A stretch of DNA of 64,000 nt from Cohnella endophytica (GCF_003628305.1 NZ_RBZM01000002.1:620001-684000), one strand, 5' to 3'. Counted from the first letter of the stretch, positions 42,215-51,345 are shown. Numbers and translations are program-made. The notes: a model not told the origin generated them from the letters alone.

Positions 42215-43672
42215 TTATTTGGTACCGTAGCCGTTTTCCTTGCTCCAATTGTTCGTACCCAGAACGGTTTTCATATCCGCTTTAAGCGTTTTTTGCAATT
42301 CCGCTTTATATTTCTCTTCCGAAATCGTTCCTTCCAAGTACAATTGGCCGATTTTCACCAAGTCTTCGTTCAGCTTCTTATCGATGTGAGCCGCGTAGAA
42401 GTTAACCAAAATGCGATCGCCCACGAATTTGAATCCGTCTAGATTCGCCGGCAAGTCGACGTTGGCAAGCGTCGTCGCGACGTACATTTTGTTGCCCATG
42501 ATCGTTGCCACTTCCGGAGACGATAAGTACATGAAGAAGTCTACTGCCGCGGCGTACTTGTCGCCCGTTACTTTTTTGGGAATCGCGAACACGAGGTCCG
42601 GATATCCGCCAAGCTCGTAGTTCTTCTCGGCCGCGTTCGGATTTTGCTCTTTGGTCAAATACGGCAATGCGAACGTGCCGTATTCGAAATTGCGGGCTTT
42701 GGAATCTTGAATCGTTTTCAATTCGAAGTTGCCGGCCATCACCATTGCGGCGTCGCCTCTTAGGAACATTTCTTTCGCCGCGTCGCCGTTCATGGCGTTG
42801 TAGCCTTTCGCCCAATACTGGGACCAATCCTTCATGATCGGCATGTAGCCTGTCCAATCCGAGGACTCCAGGTTAACGGCGCCTTCGTCTACCGCTGCCG
42901 CGATTTCGTTCAATTCTAGCTGTCTATTATTATTGAAGTCGTATTTTCTGACCTTCTCCGCCGCGATCTGATTCGTCATCATGTTGACGGCCCACAAATA
43001 ATGGTTATCGCCCGGTTTCGAGTTCGCGAAGGCGAACGGCGTTACTCCGGAGGCTTTCAGTTTGGCTTGAACGTCGAGGAATTCCGTCCATGTTTTTGGA
43101 ATGGCGAGATTGTTTTTCGCGAACAGATCCTGGTTATAGAACACGCGAATGGACAAAGTTTGAAGCGTAATGCCCGCAATGCTGCCCGAAGTCGGGTTTT
43201 TCATTTCGTTCAGAATGGATGGGTTAAAAGTGTCCTTCCAAATTTTGTCGCCCGCATATGGGTTCGGTTTGTCATACTCCGGCGTCAGATCGACGAGCAG
43301 ATCCTTATTCAAATCTTCGTGCGTCCAAGTATAACGGCTAGGAATAATATCAGGTGACGTGCCGCCGATCAAACCCGTCGTTAGCCAAGTTCTGAAGGAA
43401 TCCCCATCGTTCGGCGCATAGTCGAGCTTGATTTTGACATTGTCGTGTTTGCTCGTATAGCCGTCGATAATTTCCTGCCATACTTGCTTCGTTTCTTCGT
43501 CTTTGGGAGTTTCGACCGCGAACGTCAGATTCACGGACTTGGCTGCAGTTCCTGCTGACGAATCCGAATCTTGGTTTGCGCCGGATTTTCCCGAAGCGCA
43601 TCCGCTCAATATCGACAGAGCCATACTCAAGACGAGACCCGACGATAGTAGAGCGTTTTTCTTCTTAAACAT
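42215..43672 (-). CDS. Sugar-binding lipoprotein of the sulfatase-linked importer
   Basis: ATG at 43672 with GAGGTGG upstream; 485 aa. Lipoprotein signal 'SILSGCASG' with Cys25, then a UgpB-like two-lobed fold ('SRYTWTHEDLNKDLLVDLTP' region near 105-125, 'MFLRGDAAMVMAGNFELK' near 305). Third gene of the operon after the two permeases. If the operon handles sulfated sugars, this protein should bind them; a basic patch would be expected but cannot be judged here. Confidence 0.92.
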   Translation of the reverse strand: MFKKKNALLSSGLVLSMALSILSGCASGKSGANQDSDSSAGTAAKSVNLTFAVETPKDEETKQVWQEIIDGYTSKHDNVKIKLDYAPNDGDSFRTWLTTGLIGGTSPDIIPSRYTWTHEDLNKDLLVDLTPEYDKPNPYAGDKIWKDTFNPSILNEMKNPTSGSIAGITLQTLSIRVFYNQDLFAKNNLAIPKTWTEFLDVQAKLKASGVTPFAFANSKPGDNHYLWAVNMMTNQIAAEKVRKYDFNNNRQLELNEIAAAVDEGAVNLESSDWTGYMPIMKDWSQYWAKGYNAMNGDAAKEMFLRGDAAMVMAGNFELKTIQDSKARNFEYGTFALPYLTKEQNPNAAEKNYELGGYPDLVFAIPKKVTGDKYAAAVDFFMYLSSPEVATIMGNKMYVATTLANVDLPANLDGFKFVGDRILVNFYAAHIDKKLNEDLVKIGQLYLEGTISEEKYKAELQKTLKADMKTVLGTNNWSKENGYGTK

Positions 43673-43705
43673 GCAAACCACCTCTTTTTCTTCTGTTTTT
43701 CTATC

Positions 43706-44524
43706 CTAACCCTTTACGGCTCCGGATGTTACCCCGGAAATGAAAGGTTTGGTAGCGACGACGAAAAGCAATAGCAGCGGAATCGAAGAAATAATATATC
43801 CCGCGAGTTTAACTCCCACGCCTTGATCCATGTTCCCCGTAATCGTGCTGAGCGCAAGAATAACCGGCTTTACGGAATCTCCGTTCGTCGCGACGAGCGG
43901 CCAAATATAGTTGTTCCATCCGGCGAGGAAATTGATGATGGCTACGGTCGCGATAATCGGCAGCGAAAGCGGTATGACGATCTTGATGAAAATTTGCCGC
44001 TCGCCGGCCCCTTCCATGTCGGCCGCCTCGATCAAGCTTTTGGGAATGCCTTCGAAGAAGGTTTTCATCAGAAAGGTCGCCATCGCGGCTCCGAAAGCCA
44101 TCGGCGGGAAAATCTGGCCTTGGTACGTATTCAACATATCCAGCTTTTGAACGAGCAAAAATTGTGGAATGAGGATCAAGTAACCCGGAATCATCATGAG
44201 CGAAAGGATAAGCACGAAGAACAGTTGCTTGCCCGGATAGTCGAACCGAACGAACGAATAAGCGGCTAGCGAAGAAATCAAAACGACGCCTATGACGATC
44301 GTGCTAGAAATCAGCACCGTGTTGCCTATGAAAGGTCCGATCTGCTTGAAAGCAACCGAGTAGTTGTCCATATGCAGAGGAAACGAGACGCCCCAGAAAT
44401 TATGAATCGCTTGTTGCGTGTATTTGAGCGAACTGACGATGAGCATATAAAACGGGAAAAGCGTCAACGCTAGCAAGATAGCCAGGGAACCGAAATGCGG
44501 CGCTGCCAATAGCTTCTTGTTCAT
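43706..44524 (-). CDS. Carbohydrate ABC transporter permease (MalG type)
   Basis: 272 aa, six predicted helices, EAA loop 'EAADMEGAGERQIFIKIVIP', and C-terminus 'SGVTSGAVKG'. It follows its partner permease by 15 bases and precedes the binding protein. No ATPase gene in the operon. Confidence 0.92.
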   Translation of the reverse strand: MNKKLLAAPHFGSLAILLALTLFPFYMLIVSSLKYTQQAIHNFWGVSFPLHMDNYSVAFKQIGPFIGNTVLISSTIVIGVVLISSLAAYSFVRFDYPGKQLFFVLILSLMMIPGYLILIPQFLLVQKLDMLNTYQGQIFPPMAFGAAMATFLMKTFFEGIPKSLIEAADMEGAGERQIFIKIVIPLSLPIIATVAIINFLAGWNNYIWPLVATNGDSVKPVILALSTITGNMDQGVGVKLAGYIISSIPLLLLFVVATKPFISGVTSGAVKG

Positions 44525-44539
44525 ATATTTTCCACCTTC

Positions 44540-45436
44540 TTAGTCGATTTTATCTGTGTTTTTGACGAACTTGTTGTTAATCAAAGTCAGAAGAAGCAAA
44601 AGAATGAACAGGACGAGCCCGATCGCGGATGCATAACCCATCTCGCTGTAAGAGAAGCCTTTCGTATAGAGGTACAATGCCGGAGATATCGTTTTATCGC
44701 CCGGTCCTCCGTTCGTTAATACGAGAATGTTCTCGAAGCTTTGAATTTGTTGGATGATCGTTAATACCATAACGAGCTTAATTTGGCTGCGAACGAGCGG
44801 AAGCTCCAAGCGGATAAACCGTTGCCATGCGTTCATGCCGTCCAGCCTGGCGACCTCGAAAAGCTCGCTGGAAATCGACATCAAACCCGCTAAATAAAGC
44901 AAGAACGTAATTCCGCCGATCCATGGGAAATTCACGAAGATAATCGACCAGATTGCTGTCTTGCTTTCTCCTAACCAAGCGTGCGTCCAAGACTCGAGTC
45001 CGATCGCTTCGAGAAGTTGGTTAAGCACGCCGTACTCCCCCGCGAAAATCCATTGCCAGGTCAGATAAATTACGATGCTTGGAATAACCAGCGGGATGAC
45101 GAACCAAACCTTGAGCAAGTTTTGCAGCTTCATGTTCTTCACGTGGAAAACGAGGACTGCCGCGATGAGCGGTACCGTTAGCTGGATGATTATTCCGCTC
45201 GCCGTGAATATTCCGATGTTCTTCAACGAGGCATAGAACGTCTCGTCCCGAAACAAGCGCGCGAAGTTGTCGAAACCGATGAACTCCTTCACGTTAGCCC
45301 CGTTCCAGTCGTAGAACGACATCTTCACCGCGTTAAAAAAAGGAATGTATTTGAAGGTTCCGAGAACGAGGAATATCGGAATCAAAAACGCGTAACCCTT
45401 CCAATGCTTGCGGAGAAACCCTGCTGAATTTGTCAT
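44540..45436 (-). CDS. Carbohydrate ABC transporter permease (MalF type)
   Basis: 298 aa, six predicted helices, 'FYDWNGANVKEFIGFDNFARLF' type loop near residue 40-60 and EAA loop 'EVARLDGMNAWQRFIRLELP'. First gene of the sulfatase operon, divergent from the regulator at 45.6 kb, with two operator-like sites in the shared 189-base gap. Confidence 0.92.
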   Translation of the reverse strand: MTNSAGFLRKHWKGYAFLIPIFLVLGTFKYIPFFNAVKMSFYDWNGANVKEFIGFDNFARLFRDETFYASLKNIGIFTASGIIIQLTVPLIAAVLVFHVKNMKLQNLLKVWFVIPLVIPSIVIYLTWQWIFAGEYGVLNQLLEAIGLESWTHAWLGESKTAIWSIIFVNFPWIGGITFLLYLAGLMSISSELFEVARLDGMNAWQRFIRLELPLVRSQIKLVMVLTIIQQIQSFENILVLTNGGPGDKTISPALYLYTKGFSYSEMGYASAIGLVLFILLLLLTLINNKFVKNTDKID

Positions 45437-45470
45437 GTTGTGACCTCCAATCGATACTCTAAACTTTAAG

Positions 45471-45491
45471 TGAAAACGCTTTACGAGTATA
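45471..45491 (-). promoter_or_regulatory. Promoter region of the sulfatase operon with cre-like site
   Basis: On the minus strand a -10-like TATACT (45486-45491) is followed directly by the palindromic-core element read on the plus strand as TGAAAACGCTTTAC (45471-45484). It matches the site at 22054 in 13 of 14 bases. A protein bound here would block transcription. Confidence 0.5.
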
Positions 45492-45526
45492 GGAGACGAT
45501 CTTTGAACTTAAAGGGGGACATTTTT

Positions 45527-45540
45527 TGCAAGCGGTTATC
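45527..45540 (+). promoter_or_regulatory. Second cre-like site TGCAAGCGGTTATC
   Basis: It fits the TGNAANCGNT core of cre sites but not the end. It lies between the divergent promoters of the sulfatase operon and the two-component genes. Confidence 0.35.
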
Positions 45541-45565
45541 TCTCTCGTACCTGCCCGAAAAGTTG

Positions 45566-45574
45566 TGATATACT
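45566..45574 (+). promoter_or_regulatory. Extended -10 promoter of the YesN gene
   Basis: TGATATACT is a near-perfect extended -10 box, 52 bases before the TTG start. No clear -35 hexamer, as is common with extended -10 promoters. Confidence 0.5.
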
Positions 45575-45625
45575 AGTCCATATTTTTAAGGGACAGGACA
45601 CAACAAGAACTGAGGGTGAGGATTC

Positions 45626-47155
45626 TTGAAAGTATTAGTCGTGGACGACCAAAGGTTATCCCGTGCGGGGATAATCAAAATGATCGAGTGGGAAAAGCTC
45701 GGTTTACGATTGGCCGGGGAGTGCTCGAACGGGTATGAAGCTCTTGAAACGATGAACGAGCTTGAAGTCGACGTCGTCATCACGGACGTGAGGATGCCTG
45801 TGTTAGACGGGTTGCAGCTCATCGAGCAGGCCAAGGAATTGTATCCTCACATCGCGTTTCTCGTCATAAGCGGCTTCGATGACTATGCTTACGTGCGCAA
45901 ATCCATTCATCTTTCCGTCGCGGATTATATGCTGAAGCCCGTCGATAAGCTGGAGCTTAATACGTTGCTAAGAGAATTGATCGAGAAAACCCAAGACGCC
46001 CGAAATCTCGCTGCCACTCAATTGCATAAGACTCGTGAGCAATTTCTTCACTTGCTGATTGAAGGCGCTTACGACGAGGAAAAACAAATGATTGAGGATT
46101 GGTCGGACATTCGTCTTCCCGACCAGGAAAATTGCTTTTTCGCGGCGATGTTCGACTGCGAAGCGGACAAGAACAAAGTAAACGGGTGGTTTCGATTCCT
46201 CTCTGACCGATGCGAGATATTCCTGTTTCGTACGAGAGGCAATTGTTACTCGCTAGTCGCGGCGGGATCCGAAGGGGTTGTGAGCGAAGTCGATTGTATT
46301 CTCCGGACGATGTTATCGGATCGGGAAATCTACCAGCTAGCCGGAATCGGAACGGTCGTTTTTGGGATCGATCGGCTGAAAGAGTCGTTAGCCAAAGCTT
46401 ACGACGCTTACACGCTTCAGGCCAGCTTGCCCGAGAACATAACCGGACAGGAGAATATACCGGCAGCGCATGCTTCCTCGAATCCCTCCGTTCTCCCCTT
46501 GAACGCGACCTGGGAGCGCGAATGGTTCATCCTGATGAAGCAAGGAAACCGATCGGCGATTTTGAGCAAAATTGAAGAGCTTGGCAGCTATCAAGGCCGG
46601 TCAACAGGCGAGACCGATTGGATCGAAAGCATCTATCCCTATGTCCTATTACGGGGCGCCAAGGAAATGTTCGAGACCGGCTTGATTAACGAGCAAGCTT
46701 ACTTGGATGCATTCCAGATCGCTAAGAAGCTTCCGTACGTCGCCGGAATCGAGGCTAGACGAGAGATCGTCGGCGATTATTTCAGCCGTAGCCTGGACAT
46801 GGAGCCGCAGTCTCAAATCAAGAAGGTCAAAGAAGCCATCGAAAAAGCGAAAACGTTCGTTGACGCGAACTTCCGCCAAACGATCAACTTAACGGATCTC
46901 GCTCTCACCTATTACATGAGCCCCGGCTACTTCAGTACGTTATTCCGACAACATACCGGCCGTAATTTCCTTGAATATTTGACCCAGCTGCGAATGGAGC
47001 ATGCGAAATGGCTGATCGCCTCCAACACGAACGGTAAGATCAGCGATATCGCGATACAATGCGGCTATCAAGACCTGAAATATTTCCGTAAGCTATTCAA
47101 GCGCTATACCGGCGTCACCCCTCTTCAGTACAAGGAGGATTCGAAACTTGATTAA
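45626..47155 (+). CDS. YesN-type response regulator with AraC domain
   Basis: TTG start at 45626 behind GGGTGAGG; 509 aa. Receiver with Asp54 ('VITDVRMPVLDG') and C-terminal AraC units at about 405-505 ('LTDLALTYYMSPGYFSTLF', 'ISDIAIQCGYQDLKYFRKLF'). Divergent from the sulfatase operon, which it presumably activates. Its gene overlaps the kinase start by 8 bases. Confidence 0.93.
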   Translation: MKVLVVDDQRLSRAGIIKMIEWEKLGLRLAGECSNGYEALETMNELEVDVVITDVRMPVLDGLQLIEQAKELYPHIAFLVISGFDDYAYVRKSIHLSVADYMLKPVDKLELNTLLRELIEKTQDARNLAATQLHKTREQFLHLLIEGAYDEEKQMIEDWSDIRLPDQENCFFAAMFDCEADKNKVNGWFRFLSDRCEIFLFRTRGNCYSLVAAGSEGVVSEVDCILRTMLSDREIYQLAGIGTVVFGIDRLKESLAKAYDAYTLQASLPENITGQENIPAAHASSNPSVLPLNATWEREWFILMKQGNRSAILSKIEELGSYQGRSTGETDWIESIYPYVLLRGAKEMFETGLINEQAYLDAFQIAKKLPYVAGIEARREIVGDYFSRSLDMEPQSQIKKVKEAIEKAKTFVDANFRQTINLTDLALTYYMSPGYFSTLFRQHTGRNFLEYLTQLRMEHAKWLIASNTNGKISDIAIQCGYQDLKYFRKLFKRYTGVTPLQYKEDSKLD

Positions 47156-48914
47156 GTCGAAGCTTGCCGGGTTGAACAATAGCTTGCAGAGCAAGCTCCT
47201 GTTCTCTTACTCCGTCGTCATCCTGATCCCCTTGCTCATCCTGGGCAGCATACTTTATGTTTCCACCATAAGCATCACCAAAAAGCAGACGCAGGAAAAT
47301 CGGCTGCTGGAGATGAAGGTGCTATCCCAGAATTTGCAGGAATATTTCAATTCGATAGAGTTGTATAGCAGGGCGATCTATACGGGTGAAATTCAGCAAC
47401 TCTTGAACAAGGGCATGCCGACCGACATAATCGAACAAATCCATTGGAAAACGAGTCTATTCCAGCAATTCGCGGAGTGGTACGGATATATGGGCATCAA
47501 GGGAGAAATCCATAACGTAACGATCGTTACTTCGGACGGAACGATGATTCAGCGAGATCCGCTATATGTCGGGGAGTCCTTCGGCGATAAGCCCTGGTAC
47601 GTCCAAACGCTTGCACTTCAGGGCGAAGTACGCGTCGCCGGTCCTTTCAAGCGCTCTTACTTCATTCCTTCTTCCGCCGCCAGCCCGTATACGTTTTCTC
47701 TCGTCAGGAAAATCAATAACACGTTAGGAAGCGCCAATCTTGGCGGTATCGTCATCGATGTTAGCGTTATGGACATCTACAGGCTTTTGGGAGGCCTCAA
47801 GCTGAACGACGTCATCATCCTGAACGCGGATAACGAGATCGTCTATAGCAGCGCTATCGAACGAATCGGGCAAGAATGGAAAGACGGAGAAAGAATACGC
47901 GGAGATTCCTCGGGTTGGATGGATATCGACGGCCAGCGCATGTTCGTTAGCTCCACCTATTCGGATGCTACCGGCTGGCGATTCGTAACGCTTGATCCTC
48001 TGAGCAGCATTCAAAGCAATTCCAACAAGTACCGGGATATTACGATCGGGATCGGATTCCTTGCTCTGATCATCGCCCTGATCATTTCCAACTACGTTTC
48101 AAAGCGGATCATCAAGCCTCTCCGTACGCTACAGGAGAAAATGAAGAAGGTGCAGTCCGGCGACTTCAACATTCAGCTGGACGTACAAAGCACGGACGAA
48201 GTCGGACAATTAACCCGGAGCTTCAACCGGATGACTGAAGAAATCCATACGCTCGTAAACAATGTCTACAAGTCGGAAATTACCCGCAAGGAGGCGCAGC
48301 TAAAAGCCCTTCATTCGCAGATCAATCCGCATTTCTTGTATAACACGCTCGATTCCATGAATGCGATCGCCGTCATCGAAGAAGTTCCGTTGCTGTCCCG
48401 AATGGCCAAAATGTTATCCGAAATGTTCCGTTACAGCATATCGGCAGGCGAACAAGTCGTTCCCATGCGAGATGAATTGAAACAGATCGTCCGATACGTG
48501 GAAATTCAGCAAATCCGTTACGACGATAAATTCAGCTTGCTAGTCTCCATTCCGGATCGATTGCTCGACTACCGCATTCCGAAGCTGATCATTCAGCCGA
48601 TCGTAGAAAACGCGATTTACCATGGTCTGGAGATGATTCCCGGCGAGGGCCGCATCGAGATTTCCGGCTGCGAGAAGGACGCTTATATGATCATCGAGGT
48701 ATCTGACAACGGTCAAGGCATTTCCCCGGCCGATCTGGCCGCAATTCAACTTCACTTGCAGCTTCGCGATACCGGTTCTCTCACGGAACATATCGGACTT
48801 GCCAACGTACAAGAGAGAATTGAATTACATTACGGTACCGATTATGGAATCTCGCTGAATAGCGAGCCTGGCAAGGGAACTAAAGTTACTTACAAGCTCC
48901 CGAAACCTGAATAG
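47148..48914 (+). CDS. YesM-type sensor histidine kinase
   Basis: TTG start at 47148 with AAGGAGGA upstream; 588 aa. Membrane helices near 22-42 and 295-315, extracellular sensor between them, HAMP ('STDEVGQLTRSFNRM'), His box 'LHSQINPHFLYNTLDS', N-box 'IVENAIYHGL' and G-box 'DNGQGISP'. Third such kinase in the window. Probably senses the glycan or released sugar handled by the sulfatase operon. Confidence 0.93.
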   Translation: MIKSKLAGLNNSLQSKLLFSYSVVILIPLLILGSILYVSTISITKKQTQENRLLEMKVLSQNLQEYFNSIELYSRAIYTGEIQQLLNKGMPTDIIEQIHWKTSLFQQFAEWYGYMGIKGEIHNVTIVTSDGTMIQRDPLYVGESFGDKPWYVQTLALQGEVRVAGPFKRSYFIPSSAASPYTFSLVRKINNTLGSANLGGIVIDVSVMDIYRLLGGLKLNDVIILNADNEIVYSSAIERIGQEWKDGERIRGDSSGWMDIDGQRMFVSSTYSDATGWRFVTLDPLSSIQSNSNKYRDITIGIGFLALIIALIISNYVSKRIIKPLRTLQEKMKKVQSGDFNIQLDVQSTDEVGQLTRSFNRMTEEIHTLVNNVYKSEITRKEAQLKALHSQINPHFLYNTLDSMNAIAVIEEVPLLSRMAKMLSEMFRYSISAGEQVVPMRDELKQIVRYVEIQQIRYDDKFSLLVSIPDRLLDYRIPKLIIQPIVENAIYHGLEMIPGEGRIEISGCEKDAYMIIEVSDNGQGISPADLAAIQLHLQLRDTGSLTEHIGLANVQERIELHYGTDYGISLNSEPGKGTKVTYKLPKPE

Positions 48915-48921
48915 AACTTGA

Positions 48922-48961
48922 AAAAGACGCACCCACGGCTGTTTTCGCGGGTGCGTCTTTT
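48922..48961. terminator. Bidirectional terminator, kinase / asparaginase
   Basis: AAAAGACGCACCC pairs perfectly with GGGTGCGTCTTTT, with T-run on both strands, between converging genes. Confidence 0.9.
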
Positions 48962-48975
48962 GCGATAAGAGCCGC

Positions 48976-49983
48976 TTAACTTAGCAACTCCAATTCGAAT
49001 ACGGCTTTATTCGTACCTACGATCGTGCCATTGCCGTTCGTAAACTGTCTAGGGCAGAGTTCGTACATGCTGTCAATCGTCTCCTGGCGGTCATAGCCGA
49101 TTTGTTCCAGAATAGATGCCACGATCAACGGCCATTTCTCTTCCGAACCGTCCATCACCTTAAGGGCGAATGCCTGCTTTTCCTTGCGCAGCCCGAAGCA
49201 ATATACTCCCTTGGCTCCGCCTTTGGCCACGATATTCGAATCCCTGAGCAAAGTCGAGCAAATGAGCCCCGTACCCGACACCATCTCGGAGTTCTCGTTC
49301 ATCAGCTTCCCGATTTGCTCGACGGCCGCGCGAGTTGCGTCGTCCTCGATCAGTTCCGGACATGCGAACTTCAGGTAAGCTTTAGCCATATCATGTAGCG
49401 GCAATCCGAAGACGGGAAATCCGCATCCGTCTATTGCGATCACGATTTGATCAGCAGGATACTCGGCCAACATCGCTAGCGTTGCCAATATCTCCTGCTG
49501 AACCGGGTGATTCGGCTCGGCGTATCCCTCCGTGCTATACCCTTTGCTCTTGCAATACGCCAATATGCCGAGGTGCTTGCCCGAGCAATTGTGGTAAAGG
49601 TGGCGTTCCGGTTTGCCTTGCGCGACCAACTCGTGTCTTGCTTGCGCGTTAAGCGGATATGTCGAATGGCAAACCAATTCATCCTCGCCGATTCCGATCT
49701 TGCCCAACATGGACTCCAATGCTTGAACCTGGTAAGCTTCCGCGCGATGAGACGCGGTCATGATCGTTAGCTCCTTGTCGGTAAACGGGTAGCGCTCGCC
49801 GATCTGCTGCCTGAATGCCGGAATCGCTTGAATCGGTTTGGCGGCCGACCGCATGAACGTCACATGCTCGGGATTGCCGAATTTATATAACACCTCTCCC
49901 GAGTAGGAAATTCCGCAAATGTGTCCTTCGTATTCGCATTCGACCAATTCGCCTCTAGACTCTTGAACCAACAATTTATTCAT
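48976..49983 (-). CDS. Asparaginase, AnsA/Rhizobium-type (class 3)
   Basis: ATG at 49983 with GGAGGGA upstream; 335 aa, cytoplasmic. The family has no similarity to E. coli AnsB. Conserved features seen are 'FMRSAAKPIQAIP' (catalytic Ser-Lys region), 'MTASHRAE', 'YHNCSGKHLGIL' with its paired-cysteine site, and 'AIDGCGFPVFGLPL'. It hydrolyses L-asparagine to aspartate and ammonia. Downstream of cutC by 29 bases, so probably co-transcribed. No link to glycan use is evident. Confidence 0.88.
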   Translation of the reverse strand: MNKLLVQESRGELVECEYEGHICGISYSGEVLYKFGNPEHVTFMRSAAKPIQAIPAFRQQIGERYPFTDKELTIMTASHRAEAYQVQALESMLGKIGIGEDELVCHSTYPLNAQARHELVAQGKPERHLYHNCSGKHLGILAYCKSKGYSTEGYAEPNHPVQQEILATLAMLAEYPADQIVIAIDGCGFPVFGLPLHDMAKAYLKFACPELIEDDATRAAVEQIGKLMNENSEMVSGTGLICSTLLRDSNIVAKGGAKGVYCFGLRKEKQAFALKVMDGSEEKWPLIVASILEQIGYDRQETIDSMYELCPRQFTNGNGTIVGTNKAVFELELLS

Positions 49984-50012
49984 CCGAATCCCTCCGTCTA
50001 TGTTCGTTATTA

Positions 50013-50702
50013 TTAATATTGGTTAACGATTGCGGCTGCTGCTTGCAGCTTAATCGGATCAAGCGGTTCAAGGCTTCGGCCGTTTACTCTTACTCCCGTG
50101 CCCAAATGAACTTCCTTGACCTTAGTCGTCTTGATGAAGTCGTCCAGCGTTTCCACGTTCAGCCCGCTTCCCGCAACGATCTCGACAGGATGTCCCTCAC
50201 TAAGCCTGACCAACTCCGCGATTTCTGGTATGGCATCGAGAACGTTGGGCTTACCGCCCGAGGTCAGAATCTTGCGGATCGACGGATAACCGCTTAGCAA
50301 CCGCAATGCCGCGACCTGGTCTTCGAGTTCGTCGAACGCGCGATGAAATGTTACCGCTAAAGCTCCCGTTTCGTTCAGGAGAATCTCCAAGGCCGCGGTA
50401 TCGATCCGATTATCCCGATCCAGCATGCCCATCACGATTCCCGCTGCCCCGCTTTCCCGGATGACCCGAACATCCCTTAACATGACGGCCAAGTCGTCGG
50501 CATCGTAGAGGAAGCTGTTCGCGTGCGGTCGCAGCATTATGTTGACGGGGATGTCGACCGCTTTCACTACCTGCTCTATCAATCCATAACTAGGCGTTAC
50601 CCCGCCCTCGGCGATGCCGGAAATGAGTTCAATCCGGGCAGCGCCATGCTCCTGAGCCAGCTTAGCATCCAGTACGCTTGTTGCAATGACTTCTAGGATC
50701 AT
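50013..50702 (-). CDS. cutC: CutC-family protein
   Basis: ATG at 50702 with GGGGAGG upstream; 229 aa. A longer reading to 50873 runs through the terminator at 50.8 kb and is rejected. TIM-barrel with the family signatures 'GAARIELISGIAEGGVTPS', 'MLRPHANSF', 'VTFHRAFDE' and 'LTSGG'. It was named for copper homeostasis in E. coli, though its biochemical role is not settled. Located after the LspA terminator, ahead of the asparaginase gene. Confidence 0.92.
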   Translation of the reverse strand: MILEVIATSVLDAKLAQEHGAARIELISGIAEGGVTPSYGLIEQVVKAVDIPVNIMLRPHANSFLYDADDLAVMLRDVRVIRESGAAGIVMGMLDRDNRIDTAALEILLNETGALAVTFHRAFDELEDQVAALRLLSGYPSIRKILTSGGKPNVLDAIPEIAELVRLSEGHPVEIVAGSGLNVETLDDFIKTTKVKEVHLGTGVRVNGRSLEPLDPIKLQAAAAIVNQY

Positions 50703-50791
50703 TTTGGAAGCCTCCCCTTTATTAAAAGCATGGAATATAAAATAACAGAAATCGATAGCATCGTCCAATGGCGAAAATGTAAAAAAAATAA

Positions 50792-50812
50792 CCCCGACCT
50801 GAAGATTCGGGG
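50792..50812 (-). terminator. Rho-independent terminator of lspA
   Basis: CCCCGA and TCGGGG pair around a 9-base loop, followed on the minus strand by TTATTTTTTTT. It ends the GH35-lspA message. Confidence 0.9.
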
Positions 50813-50860
50813 CCAAACAACGCGATTTTCCTAACTTTACAGCCGTCTTCGAAACTATCG

Positions 50861-51322
50861 TTACGCGGAACATCGTCTATATTTTCGAGTACTGACAAAC
50901 CGGAACACAAGCCCGATCAATAAAAATAAAACTCCGATCTCGATCGCATGATCCGCGATATTAAGCACGCCATCGCCGGAACGCGAGACTAAGAAGTCCG
51001 TAACCCGACCGAAAAGTAAGCGGTCAATCCCGTTTCCGACAGCGCCCCCGACTAGGAATGCAGCGCTAATCTCGCTCCATTTACCCTTTATCTGGCCATT
51101 TTTACGATAATAGATCACTACCGCGACAAACAAGATGGCAAAGACTCCGAAAAGTCGTCCATATCCTTGAAATAAGCTTCCGGCCATGCCGCTGTTCTCG
51201 ATGTGAGTCATTTGAATTCCCCAGAAAGAATAGGGCTCATTGAGATCCAGATTTGCGCGAATGATTATCTTCGCGATCTGATCGACTAATACGACCAGAA
51301 TGGCTATCAAATAAAAAATCAT
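50861..51322 (-). CDS. lspA: Signal peptidase II, divergent accessory copy
   Basis: ATG at 51322 with AAAGGCGG seven bases upstream; 153 aa, four predicted membrane helices. Catalytic aspartates are Asp100 in 'GNGIDRLLFGRVTDF' and Asp124 in 'LNIADHAIEIG'. The second block reads 'ENSGMAGSLFQGYG', unlike the usual N-x-G-A-A-F. It cleaves the signal of lipid-modified prolipoproteins. The housekeeping lspA normally lies elsewhere, near pyrimidine genes; this copy follows the GH35 gene by 23 bases and so looks like an accessory paralogue. Confidence 0.87.
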   Translation of the reverse strand: MIFYLIAILVVLVDQIAKIIIRANLDLNEPYSFWGIQMTHIENSGMAGSLFQGYGRLFGVFAILFVAVVIYYRKNGQIKGKWSEISAAFLVGGAVGNGIDRLLFGRVTDFLVSRSGDGVLNIADHAIEIGVLFLLIGLVFRFVSTRKYRRCSA

Positions 51323-51345
51323 GCTTTTACCGCCTTTCATACCCC

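Noticed and set aside
50013-50873. CutC start upstream at 50873
   Set aside because: That extension crosses a strong terminator and overlaps lspA; the ATG at 50702 has a GGGGAGG site.
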